Positions 24,409 to 38,200 of a stretch of 64,000 nucleotides of DNA are shown one piece after another (within the stretch, counting starts at the first letter, position 1; every line of letters begins with the position of its first letter). Made by a program: the position numbers and the translations under genes. The stretch comes from Erythrophleum ivorense (taxonomy: Eukaryota > Streptophyta > Magnoliopsida > Fabales > Fabaceae). A model generated the notes under the pieces. The model saw only the letters and a program-made list of their open reading frames with translations, did no database searches and had not been told where the DNA came from. Location: the NCBI GenBank assembly GCA_026724425.1, contig JAIUCV010000226.1:310001-374000 (forward strand), given 5' to 3'.

Positions 24409-25372
24409 TTAGCAATCCATACAACCTTGGTCTCCTCAATTAGCTCCCCTTGGAAAGCCAATGTCCCAGTGGCTACCCTCTGCAACACTTCACTAAGCTT
24501 TCCACCAATCAAAACTCTCCTCAAGTAGCCTTTCTAGACCTGCTGACCACCAATTATGATGTCAATGGGCACCCAAGCAAAGTGAAAAGTCCTCTCCCAA
24601 AAGCTAACTATTACAGTAGAAGAACAACTATATTTAAGTATCCCATTGAACAACCTATGCTACTCAATGTAAGATTTTGGCCCCATACTACCTCAATCTC
24701 CATCATAAATCAAATTAATTAGAAGAAGACATATAAGCTTGTCAGAAGTGTATCCTATTATTAGCTTGGCCTACTTATATTTTGTATAATGGATCTATCT
24801 AAGAATTTTTCATGGTCATGTTCAAAGGAATGTATACATCATACATATGAGATACAAAGACCCCATCTTTCTAAACCCCAAGATAAATCAATAGAAGAAA
24901 GGAGACAAAACAAAACAATTTCAACCTTCAGCTACATGAAATTCTTGCATGGTATTGTTAGCTATCAATCAAGCACATAATGTAAACAAGCAAATTACAA
25001 GAAATGGAGCACCTGTAACATGATCAAGTAACCGAGGTCCTTCAATGGTGAGACCCCCTGACCTTAACATACATATGACAGAGCTTCCTAAATGCTGCCA
25101 TTACTGAGCTGATAGTTCACATGGCACCAACCTTGGTCTAAAGATCGAGGTGACCTTGTTTTTTTCCTAATCCTAATCTCTAGGTTATGAACCTCTTGTG
25201 CAATTTTTAAGAAAGATTTGGTAGTCAAAAACCTCCCAAAGGAGACTTGACTGCAATGAATGGAATACCAAAGAAAAACACTGTACTGATGTTCCTAAAA
25301 AATGGAGGGCTTCTATATAGTAGAATCATATAATGAATGGATGACAAGAAAAGAAGAGTTAATGCACTAAAC
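24409..25372. other. No gene seen; 3' flank of the sterol glucosyltransferase gene
   Basis: Contains an older repeat copy at 24560-24660 (GGGCACCCAAGCAAAG) and then spacer that probably includes the 3' untranslated region of the minus-strand UGT80 gene. No clear polyadenylation signal could be assigned. Confidence 0.4.
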
Positions 25373-28300
25373 CTACACACCACCACAAGGCTGGCAGCAC
25401 CATTTTCCTAGTTGAAGAAAAAACCACTGCAGAGGATTTGGATGGCCCTCCTCTACTGGAGATGAACTCGGCAGCGGTAGCTCAGGAGGTAGATGGCGGT
25501 GAAATGCATCAACAGCAGCAGCAACACCATCTTCATTCTCAATCAACTTTGCGATTTCCGTTGCCTGGGATTTCACCTGAAGATTCAAAATACCATTAAC
25601 AGTCACAACTCACAATCATTGTGACTTTACTATATAAAACTTTGTTGAGAATTTAGTTGAGTTTCAGAAGCCACAGGAGAAAGCTGGATTGAATGATGGA
25701 AGGCCATTAATAATACAAATTTCATATTGTTTTTATGGTCCATGCTTCTATAGCTAAACCAAAATTACAACAATAAAATTCTTCTAGCTTGCCTTCATTA
25801 TCAAGTCTTAAATTAGATAATTTTGATATTTTCACTTAAATCTAATAAATGAAGAGAAATACTCAGGTTTCTGCAGGGGAAGGTAGAGCCACATTATATC
25901 AGCATCAATGCACTTTGCCAATTAATTCATCAAGTTACAAATTAACATGGTCTTGATAAAGATGAGAAAGCACAGAGGGAGAACATAAATTGAAATAAAA
26001 TTTCTTGCAGGGGGGTGAGCGGGAGCACACTTACACATATATCAACCAAAAATAGATCATGTTTGATTTCATGATAGCCATCAAAAGATGAATGCTTTAT
26101 ATATATATATATATAATAGATGCCAAATAATACTTTTACAACAAATACATAGATGTTACTGTGTATAAAGCAGACATAGCCACCTTTTGGTGCATATGTC
26201 TACTTAAATGACCTTCAGAGTTAATCACTAGGAATACATATAAACACATCCAAACCTGTACAATGCTGGTGGTATTTTGAATTATAAAGTATACATGCAC
26301 CCCATAAAAGAGAAATAAAGCCTCAATTAAAGATTTTGATGCAGACATTGATTCATTTTATGACAAAAAGTCAAATTATATAATGGCCATTGAAGAGAGG
26401 TTTCACAGGATACAAATATAACTTGAAATAGTTGATTGAACACCCTATAATCCCTTTTGAAACAACTAAAAAAATGGATTTGAAAGGTTGTACAACAGAT
26501 ACTTCTACATAATATGGCTATTTTTAAATTGCCAAGTTAAGAACTCTATAAATCATAGTATCTTTAGATGTATAAGAAAGGATGGTGTGAATGAAAAATC
26601 TAAAGTGACAGATGCATTATTTAAAAAAAAGAAGTTACCTCTGGCTGAAGCATGAATATTATTGCACTTGATAAGTTTTCAACACTGAGCTCAGATATCG
26701 GAATCGGAGGTGGTCCCAAACCTCTCTGATGTATCCTATCCCCCCAGAAGAACTGATCTCCAAAGAATGGAACTATGGTTGTTGGACACTGTAAGTGATA
26801 ACAAAGACATAAGTAAAAATAATTTTTTTTTAATATTTTAGAAAACGCCTAAATCATCTCATTGTCATCGAGAATCCGACTTGACCTTAAATGTCATATG
26901 TCATTGTTTTATTAGTCTTTTGGACATGCTAAAACATTGAATGAATCCTTGGGTTATGAAAAAGGAAAAAAAAAAAAATTCTTAAGTCACTTTTGAACAT
27001 TACCCCAGCTTTTAATCCTGCAGCTGTGGTTCCAGCACCACCATGGTGCACCTGCAATTTTGTGCCAAAATGTCTTCCAGTTAATTGTCTTTATTTGTGG
27101 CCATATCCATCAGTGCTTATTAACAACTTAAATGTGGATCTCGGTATCAGGAAATAATTAAAGCAAGCGTTAAACTAGCACCAAAAAGTACACAACTTTG
27201 GTACATTATAAAGCATTTCTTTCTCTCCCAAAGAACCCACAAGAAAACATAAAAAGAAACTGACCACAGCAGAACATTGAGGAAACAACCAATCATGAGG
27301 GCATTCCTCTAGAAGGAAAATGTTGTCAGGAACTTCTGTCACTGCATTGGAAAACATAATGCAACTGAAATTATGTTAATTATATAAAATGCATGGAGCA
27401 AATTGTATCCTTTTTTAATGCACGTCATGAAAAAGTATATTAAATCTTAAGTCAGAATGCAGAAAATTCAACTTAATAGTTGTGACTTGCGAATGTGACT
27501 AACTCAAGTTACAAGCTGACACAAGATATGAAAACATATTTGATTGAGTAGACATTGAGCTTTACTCAATATACACAAAAATATTTGATCTCTAGGTTAC
27601 TTGTGATTAGCTGTATGTTTTAGGCATTAATTTCTTTCCTTCTTATATAATTAGGGAAAAAGACAGTTTAGTTCAACTTGGTGGAAAATTATTCCACTTT
27701 GTCCACTCACCACATTTTGAAAAGAATAGTCACAATTTTTACAATTGAATAGCCACATTTCTATAACAACATTACTACATAATCCCTGAACCAAAGTGGA
27801 AAACTATTCCACCAAGCCAAATGGAACTGTACGTATACCTTCCAAAATTATTTATACTTTTATTTTTTGGCCAACCAAAATCATTTATACTTTGGAAATT
27901 ACATTTATAGGAGGCCTTTTTTTCTTCAGCTCATACATGCTATATGGGACATGGACATCAAGCAGGCATATGGGAATATTGTCTTTGAAGAAAAAATAAA
28001 GTAGAAAATATAAAACGAAAAGGAAACTATTATGCTTGAGAATTCCTTTCTGAATCAATCAATGGAGCCAGACCTTGTTTGATTAAATTGCAGAAAATTT
28101 CTGGCAGAAAAATGAGCATCATTTTTTCACAGTTTTACTATAATTGTATTCCCTTCTACAGCTAAAAATACTTATCTTAAATTCATGGAATCACAGTGCC
28201 AAAAAAGAGTATGACATAACAGTTACACATCTAAAATTATCAATGCTATAGCAAAAACTCGAAAGAACTAAAATTAACAAATTAAATAAAAGTAAATTAA

Positions 28301-29197
28301 GAAATATGAGGAAACCCTGGCAAATAAACATAATGTATTTCTGGAATTTGTTGTTATTAGCATATAAACAAATGATGGAACATTAAACTGGAATTGAAAT
28401 GAATTATAATATATCAGATCAAAAGAAATGGCTATTTTTAAGATAAGAATCAAACAGGTATAGAATAAAAATGAAGTGAAATACTTACGATTCCCTAGAT
28501 TTCCCCAGCCCCTGTCAATAATTCCCCGTTGTCCTGTATCCTTTAGTGCCTCCATTATAACATCAGTAGTTCTTTTGGGATCTTCGAGAGGCTAAAAAGG
28601 TAAAACATACCATTTTCATTTAAAGCACATCAAAATTTTGTTTTCAAAAAAATTGATAACAGTGTCAAAGCATAGAATATTTTGTTTATTAGCTTAGAAT
28701 ATATTATCAAAAGAAACTGTTACTCATGACAAGATATATCATTCCACTGATTCCATTATAAAGTAAATCCTCTGTACAGACAAATAAGACCTTAGTGCAC
28801 AAAACATAGATAATCACAGATTAATTTCTAGGAGGTTATCAAAATATTTGAAAAGAAATTGATTATGGCTGCACATAATCATCATACATAGTCATATTTG
28901 CTATATAAAATAAATCAACTAAGTCTCCACAACGAATAAAGAAAAAGAATCCAGGCAAAACCAAACAATAGTTGATGAATATTTAGGCTACCAGAGACAT
29001 CACTGTTTTACCCACACATAAACAATTCCAGAGGTCTCAACTTATGTATTCTAAATATTCTGCCTTCAATGAGTTAACTTCCTTCTACACTTAAAACTAA
29101 ATAGACTACTCTTCCAACCCAGTAGAGCCCATCAGAACCCTGTTTAAGTTTGTTAGCAGCTAATGACAAACTAGAAAACTTATTCAATTTATTCAGG

Positions 29198-29233
<36 letters not shown>

Positions 29234-32200
29234 TTGTATATTAAAAGGAAATTTGTCCATTACCTAAATCACTACAGCAACTTTGTAATGGCAACCTAAC
29301 ATAGGATTACATTGTCCAAAGGAAATTTGTCCATTACCTAAATCGCTACAGCAACTTTGTAATGGCAACCTAACATAGGATTACATTGTCCAAAAATAAT
29401 GTCGTCTATACTCTGGAAGACAGAAAATGAAGTTGCTTCCTTTAGACATCTATCACATTGCCAACATTATTAGACATTGAAGACCCGTTGCTCTAAGATT
29501 TAAGGTAAAGATGTTTGTGCAGTGGCTTCAACATCAGTAAGATTAGGAAAATTGACAAGCACAAGCAATTCAAGAAAGGAAAGAAATCTGAGATGATTGA
29601 GTGCCATGGAAGAGAAAAGGATGCAAATGGGAGAAAATACAAGAAAGAGAGGAATTTGTTGGATTTCTGGGCCCACCCTGTAGTGCCCAAGTTCCTAGAG
29701 AGATCTTCAACCATTTGGCTCTTATCATTGGACTTTAAAGAAGAACCCATATAAATGAGATTGTCACATATCAACCAAAAACTTTAAGACATTAGATCTA
29801 TGGCCTTCCTCACTTATACACTCCCTTCAAAGTCCAGTTTTATCTAATGTAGAGTTTCCCCATTCATACTTTAAGACAAATAAGGCCTAGACAGGTTTCC
29901 AAATGGACCAAAATGGGAAGAACCAATAAGAAAAAAATAGATTTTGATTTTCTGGAGGCAAATATCACTGATCATAGCTTTGAAATGTCATATTTGTTAC
30001 ACATGCAAAATCAAAATGATATTAATGCCAATTGTAGAGTACAAAATTGATCAAATACTATCTGATCAATCACTATAACAAACTCAGATACAAAGCGAAA
30101 TCAAAGTTGAATTACACTCCAAACATGCCATGGAAAAACAACACAGTCTATTAGTCTCAATTTTATATACTTTTTCCTACTATTTTATGGGGACTTATCA
30201 AAAGATTTTAATAATTATTATTATTGAATTAATATTTCCTACTTTACAATTAATTTTTATTATTTTGAGGTTAATTTAATATTTGTCCAAAATACTAAAA
30301 TATATGTGATTTAATTTGAAAAAATTCCTAATTTTTTGTTTTTATTTTTACAAGTTAGCTAAAAGTAGGGAAAGAAAGACAAGAGACGTTGACCAAGTAA
30401 AATGTATTAAAGATGAAGAAGGTAAAGTCTTGGTCACGGAACAAGATATCAGAGAATGGTAGAAGAATTATTTTCATAGGCTTTTTAATGAAGGCCATGA
30501 GATTGCATTGCAATCGGATAGGTTAGATACTAGAGAAGAGGATCAAAATTATACTTTTTATCATAGGATTTGTGAGGCAGAGGTAAAAGAAGCATTAAAA
30601 AGAATGGAGAGTGGCAGAGCAGTTGGACCGAATAATATACCTATTGAGGTATGGAAGGGTTTAGGAGGGAAAGGTATAAGTTGGCTCACAAAGTTATTTA
30701 ATGAAATTATGAGATCTAAGAGAATGCTAGATGAGTGGAGGAGAAGTTCTTTAATTCCTATTTATAAGAATAAGAGGAACATTCAAAATTGTGCAAATTA
30801 TAGAGGAATTAAGCTCATGAGCCACACAATGAAATTATGGGAAAGAGTAATTGAGCAACGATTAAAGAAAGAGACCCAAGTTACAGAGAATCAATTTGGT
30901 TTTATGCCGGGAAGGTCAACTATGGAAGCAATATATTTGTTGCGAAGATTAATCGAGCGATATCGAAAGAATCAAAGAGATTTACACATGGTGTTTATCG
31001 ATTTGGAAAAAGCATATGATAGAATACCAAGAAAGGTTCTATGGAAGGTTTTGGAGAAAAAAGGAGTTCGTATAGCTTATATTCGAGCAATACAAGATAT
31101 GTATGGTGAGACTACAACTAGTGTAGTAACAAAAGGTGGACGTACAGAAGATTTTCCGATAACTATTGGTTTATATCAAAGGTCAACTCTGAGTCCTTAT
31201 CTATTTACTTTAGTATTGGATGTGCTTACTGAACATATCCAAGAGCCGGTACCACGGTGTATGCTATTTGCAGACGATATTGTCTTAATTGGGGAATCGA
31301 GAGTGGAAATGAATAAGTTAGAGAAGTGGAGATTAGCTTTGGAAACTCATGGATTTCGTTTAAGTAGAAATAAAACCGAGTATATAGAGTGTAAGTTTAG
31401 TAAGAGACACATCACTTCTAGCGTAGAAGTGAAAATTGGAGAACATATTATACCACAAGTCACACGATTTAAATATCTTGGATCCGTCATACAACATAAT
31501 GGAGAAATAGAAGAAGACGTAAAACATAGGATTCAAGTGGGGTGGATGAACTGGAGGAGTGCTTTGGGTGTTATTTGTGATAAAAGAGTACCACTCAAAC
31601 TTAAGGGTAAATTTCATCGTACAGTTATAAGACCTGCAATATTGTATGGAACTGAGTGTTGGGCAATAAAAAGTCAACAAGAGAATAAGTTCAATGTTGC
31701 AGAGATAAGAATGTTGTGTTGGATGAGTGGACACACTAGACGAGATCGGATTAGAAATGAATACATTAGAGAGAAAGTAGAAGTCGCCCCTATTGTGGAA
31801 AAGATTGTAGAATCAAGATTTAGATGGTTTGGTCATGTTGGGAGAAGACCTATAGAAGCCCCAGTTAGGAGAGTAGATGAGATGGAGAATAATCCAATAA
31901 TTAGAGGTAGAGAAAGACCAAGACAAACTATAAGAATTATTATTAAGAGAGATTTAGATTTAAATGGTTTGTCTAAAAATATGATTTACGATAAGTGCTT
32001 ATGGCGTCGATTGATCCATGTAGCCGACCCCACTTAGTGGAAAAAGGCTTTGTTGTTGTTGTTGTTGTTGTAGTATTTGTATAGATGAGCCTATTTGCAA
32101 GAAGCACAAATATTGGAGCTCATGAAAATACACAATTGGAGGCCCAAGCTACTAAGAAGCTATGAAAATCATGCCCTAACCCATTAAGAATGGAGCCACA

Positions 32201-35200
32201 ATTTGGTTATGACAATGGATGGGCATGGAGCTCACTAATTGACCCAAGACCCAAGCTAACATGGAGCTCCATGACACTATCACAAACCAAGAAAATAACA
32301 TAACTCCCCTTAGCAATTTCTCATGCAAGCTAGCACCCTATATACCTATTTGGAACTGTTCCAATGCTCTTTTCTATCCTATCTCCAAACATCCTAACCT
32401 TCATGAACACCTAGCTATATATACCCAATCACCCCATTTGGTGCTCTCCATGGAAAGCTAGAAAGGAAGGAGCTCACACCAACTTGGAAGAGAGGAAGAG
32501 AGGTATTGGCCAAGCCTGATCTTCTACAAAGGGATGCTTCTCTCAATCAATCTAACATTTGCAAGAGAAATGCCTTTCTATCATTTTTCTTGTTGTTTTG
32601 TTTAATTTATCTTTTCTTCTTAATTTCATTTTTAATGTGTAATTTGTGTGGTACCTAGTTAGTAGTTACATTGAATGCCTAGAACAATAGAATGCACTTT
32701 AGGTATTTGACGATTTGTTTATAGAGAGAATCAAGTAAAACCCCATTTCGGCCCCTCACAAATGGAGTATTTTTCAATTTAGTCTCTGATAGAATTGCCT
32801 CATCAATTTGGTCCCTCCAATGTAAAATATTTCTTAATTTGATCCCTCACAAATAGGTATTTCTCAATTCAATTCCTCATAAATAAAATTTTATTAATTA
32901 TGTCCTTCTATCAATCTACTATAAATGAAATTAACAAATGTGATGACATGAAGCATATTTTTTTATGGGGTACAATTAATGCCCTTCTATCAATCTATTG
33001 TTACTTTCATTTACAGTAGATTGATAGAAGGATATTATTGGAAATAGTTTTATTTGTAAGGAACTAAATTGAAAAATATCCATCTGTAAAAGGCCAAATT
33101 GAGAAATCAATTTTATAAGGGACGAAATTGAGAAATACCTTATCGATAAGGGACCAAATTGAAAAAACAATTCTATGACAGACTAAATTGAAAAATACCT
33201 TATTTGTAAGAAACCAAGATGAGGTTTTAGTTCAATGAGAATCACTTGGTGCATTTTTACAATCAAGTTGTTCAACGTTAGTTAGGGGATTCTAGGCCTT
33301 GATTGTAGTAATTTTGTGTTAGTTGTTATTTCTAATTACATTAAGTACTATAGGTTGTTAAATGCGTACTAGGTGTCTAATAAATTGTTTACAAAAAGAA
33401 CTACTTGGTGTATCTTGACAATTTTAGTATTTTGATGTTAATTAGGATGTTTTATGTTATCAGTTGTTGTAATAACACTTGATTCTCGTGTCTCAATATT
33501 ATTAGCTCAGTGATTTTTCATTTGGTTCAATTATTATGTGAGTGTGTTGTATGCTTAATGTCTTTGTTTGATTGCCCAAGCAATAAGTAAATAGCACAAG
33601 CCCATAAATGGTTGCAAGATCCTTAAAATTCAAAGTTAAATAGTACATAATGACTGACCAGCAATGATTTCATCATAAAATGACTCATAGTTAAGTGAAA
33701 TCACCATACCATGCTCCCAAATCCAAAATATAAAGGTTTCGGTCCTCTCTGAATCCATTGGACAAAATCTTCCCGTGGTTGATACTTTGATCCAAGGTTT
33801 AAGAAACAATAACCAACAACATCAACTAAAGGGCCCCAATCTGCAAATTTGTTAAATCTTGTTAGTCCTCTGAGAAATATTAAGCAAAACATGTCTACCA
33901 AGCATTTTCAGACAGCTATTATTTACAAATAGAGATATTATGAACAGAAAAAAGCTTCACTTCAGAGTCATATTTAATGTTGAGTTGAGGAGAAATGTAG
34001 AATCTAATTCGAACCAAAGCAAAGCCATATCTCCTCCTTGATAAATCCTTATAAAAATTACATAAGCCAACAACAGCAGACGATTATGTAACTATTGTTT
34101 ACATCTTTGTCCATACCACTTGGCTTTGGAACAACATGAGGACTCCACATATAGCCAGTTGGTAAATGAGATATTGATCCACGGTACATACTGAAGTATG
34201 CAATAGGAGCAAGCTTCAATTTCCTTTTCCTGAAGTCATTGATAATTCCTCTTATTCCCCACCATATCAGTAGGTCCACAATTACATAGGACAGCTGGAT
34301 GAAACATAAATATTGAAACAGATTAAATGATAGAAGTAATCTGCAGTTCATTGATTCATTCATAAAAATGTTGCACTCACTATAGAAAACTACTTTTAAA
34401 AAAGAAAAACAAAAAAATCGTACCCAATATCCAGCACTTTGAGGAACACGTGCCAAAGGGTGAGGGAACTCATTTGTTGGCCTGTCCATTAAATAATATG
34501 TAAGAACTGACCTCATAAACAATTTAAAAAGAAAAATTATGTGGCAGATGTAGGCATAAATAACACAGATGCAGTATGAAGGAATAATGGTTTGTGTTGT
34601 GTTACTTGGATTAATCTATGACGTAATTCAAAACTAGGATTAAGGATTTGTGATTTGGGAATTTAGGATAGTTGTACTTGTTTGGGTCTTGTAATGTCTC
34701 ATCCCACAATAGGATTAGAATTTTATTCTCTATTCTGAATAGGATTCCCCAAGTCTAAGTTTAGGTTGCTGGTCCTAGTTGAAAGCTGCCTATACAAAAC
34801 CCACTATTTATCTTGGGGATTTAATCTTCTATCATATTATTGAGTTTATTTTATACTTGTTCCTTGTTTCTTGATTCTCAACCTACATGAAACATAGCAC
34901 TAAAACTTTTAGGTCAAGCGTGAAATGTAAAAAATTAATTCTGGGGATTTGAAGATTATATATATATAGATATATTGCAATAAACAACAGATTTCTTCTA
35001 AATTAGAGGAGACAAAAGTTATAAAGGAACAGTTCACGCCTTCATGACTATATCAGCGTCAAAATAGTAATTGCTTGTTAATAACAGGTGCGACCTAACT
35101 AAGAAGGCATATGTTCTAGTAAAATGATATATGAGTAACCAGCCCACAGAGCTGGGGAGGGGTTAAAGAAAAAAGAAGAATGGGAGTTGAGATGTTAAGT

Positions 35201-38200
35201 CTCTCCCCCTCTTTCCCCATCCTCTTCATCTCCCTTTAAATTATTAATGCTGCAGGTTCCAAGAGAAAGGAGATGACTATAAGCGATTTGGTCTCACTTC
35301 TCAATAATCAGTATGCTAACTCTAATTCCCCCACGCTCACAATATGTAGAACAACAAACATAGGAAGGATCGTTATTTTTGTCCATTTATATATTCATAA
35401 TTTCCAAAACATTAATCAGAATCATTGTATTCTAATCAGAATCATTGTATTCTCCAATTCTGTTGCCTTCGCAATCTAAATAAAAGCAAAATATAGGAAT
35501 TATTGGAAATGGTAAGTCTTTCCAAGTTAACAAATTCATTTTATAGTCCTTGAATCACTGTGCAGCTTATTTCCCAACTAAACAATGGGTAATTATTTCC
35601 AAGGGAAAATTTTCATTTATCTGAACATTTGAAACTGTAGTTATTTTTATTTTAAATTATTACAAGACCCTACACTCTGAATATAATCAAGAATTAGAAA
35701 GTTGTTTATATCTTGTTATGGAACCTGTACATTCCATAAAAAATATGATAGAATCTCAAATTTTCCACTCATGGGTTATGATAACAAAAACTCACGTCCA
35801 AGGCATTGTGAAGAAGATGTGAAGGGGCACCCCAAGGGCTTCAGCAACATGCACATGTCCTGCAAGCCGTAAAAGGACATATAATATATTTGATTTATTT
35901 GTAAAAGTAGTGCACTAGACAAGTTTACGGAAAATTATGAAATTAGCAAACAAATATATTCTGTTAAGTTGAAAATATAATGAAACAGAATGTGTGCAAC
36001 TCAATAATAATATATGCATTCGGAAATCAAATTCCAGAAAAGTATTTCATTAATCATCAATGTGAATACAAAAGCCCCTGAATTTCATACTTCATGTTCG
36101 TATTTACTTGTGTGGATCCCATTTTCCAGTTTTCCTTCCCAAGCACATGGTCAACACTTTTTGTTTGATATAAATTTCAGCAGAATACATATGTCAAGGG
36201 TATTAGAAAAAGAAAAGCTGATCATCAACATATTAAATTGCACATTTGTCCCTTTTGCCTTACTATTTTTTATTGTCAACTATCTTCTCATCATTTCTAG
36301 TAATTTCCATCGTGCATTACCTCATGAAGGATAATGAAGATATAACAGCAATGATTTTCCAGCAAGGTTCATGATTTCTCAATCAGTTTATTGCCAAAGC
36401 GGTCACCTGAAAGATCCTAATTTTGCTTCTTATTTTCCTACCTACCATTTTAAGGTCCTGCTTACAGGAGTTACAAGACAAAGCCCAAATTTATGTTTAT
36501 GAGTGTTGAGAATTACAATTTTGTACCTGTGCAAGAAGCCAGTGCACTTCAATAATTCAATCTATCTCAAGTAGCCAAGGAGCTCAACTCAAACAACAAG
36601 GTGAATCATTTGAAAAGGTTTGCTAAATGTAATGGCTCTAAGAAGATATGATATTACTATAGAATGAAATGATATTGTTTAGCTCTAGCATCACGGTAGC
36701 AAAACAAAGTTCTATAGGTCAACAGATCAAACAGAAGAGTTGTCTCAAGGCTAAAGATAGAACCACCAAACAGCATACTTGAAGAGCACATAATACAATT
36801 AGCATGTTACATTAAAAGAAATATTTATTGTAAAACCTGAAAAGATATATAAATCATAAACAAGGTATAAACTGAAGGAAAACACAATACATTAATCTTG
36901 TAAGCTGTAACCACTCACCATATGCAGGAGGATTGGCAATAATAGCCTGAGATCTAAAAGGAACACCAGTCTCCAAATCAGGAGCTGTGCAAGCTGGAAG
37001 AAGGGAATCAATAATGGCCTTCAGCTGCTTTCTTTGGATAGATATTTCTGCTGGGCCCGAAGGGATTAAACCTTTATTTCTGGCCATATCTATAATTAAA
37101 ATAACCCTTTTAGTACATTGGTAAAGATATACAGTGAGAAGGAAAAAGCAGGTTAGGATTAGAGCAGAAATACGCAATTAACCATGTTCCATCATGTTTC
37201 ACAGAGACACAGAGAGAGAGAGCAGAAGCATGAGATAACATACTCATTGCCAGCTTTAACTTGATATACATTGTGGGCATATCATGTAAATCTACAGCTA
37301 TTGGAAAATTTGGTGCAGAACAAAATGATGATGTTTTTGACATAATGGTAATTATGTTGACTAGACATAAAGGATTTCATATAAATACAGGGATTAGTAT
37401 ATCGGAATGTATTGTAATTAAAGTTTAACTGAAAAAGGGAGATTTTCAGGCTTCAATAATTGCGTATTTAGTTGAGTTAGCTTTTATTTTGAATTATGCA
37501 CCTATAGGCCACCAACAGGAGAAAAGCCAAAGTATATATTTCTAATAAAAAGTATGATAGGGGATAAGACTAGAAAGATGCTAAGAAGTACTGTATTTTA
37601 TTAAAAGACGAGGTTGCATAAGCCAATCCCTTCCTGTATCAGAAGAGGAAGGAATCTGGATACAATCTGCCACACAGAACACTATTCACATAAACAACAT
37701 TACAGCACACATAATACGGAAACGAAACAAAGCAACACCAAGGGAAATCTCTAGCATTCGAGAGGCTAGAGGCTCTCTGGACTTTTCTCCAAATCTTCCT
37801 TGCTCTCCCCACACTCCCCTCCCCCCCCCCCCCCCTACACTAGATTCTCATAACTAATTTTGTCCTCTTCTGCCAACTCAGCAACCGCCCCACTAAGCTC
37901 TGCTGAAACCATTACATGGTTTCCTTTCTTTGCCCTTCTAGAATAGGTTTTGAATTCCCTAATCTGATCTCTTCCCTTAGGCCCAATTCCTACTTGTCTC
38001 CTTCTGTAAACCTTGGGCTCTGTGGGCTGTATGGGCTTATTAAAGTATATATTTCTATTAATATACATTATTGAGTCTAATCCTTAATGCTTGAACTTTC
38101 AGACAATTCATTATTGTAACAGCGAAGTTATAAATACTAAGAGCAATATTATTTATATTGCTTATGGAAAATTCTTTAATAATATCTTGAAGTTGGCTTT

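Noticed and set aside
31360..31734. Minus-strand open frame in the LINE
   Set aside because: Antisense of the RTE reverse transcriptase.
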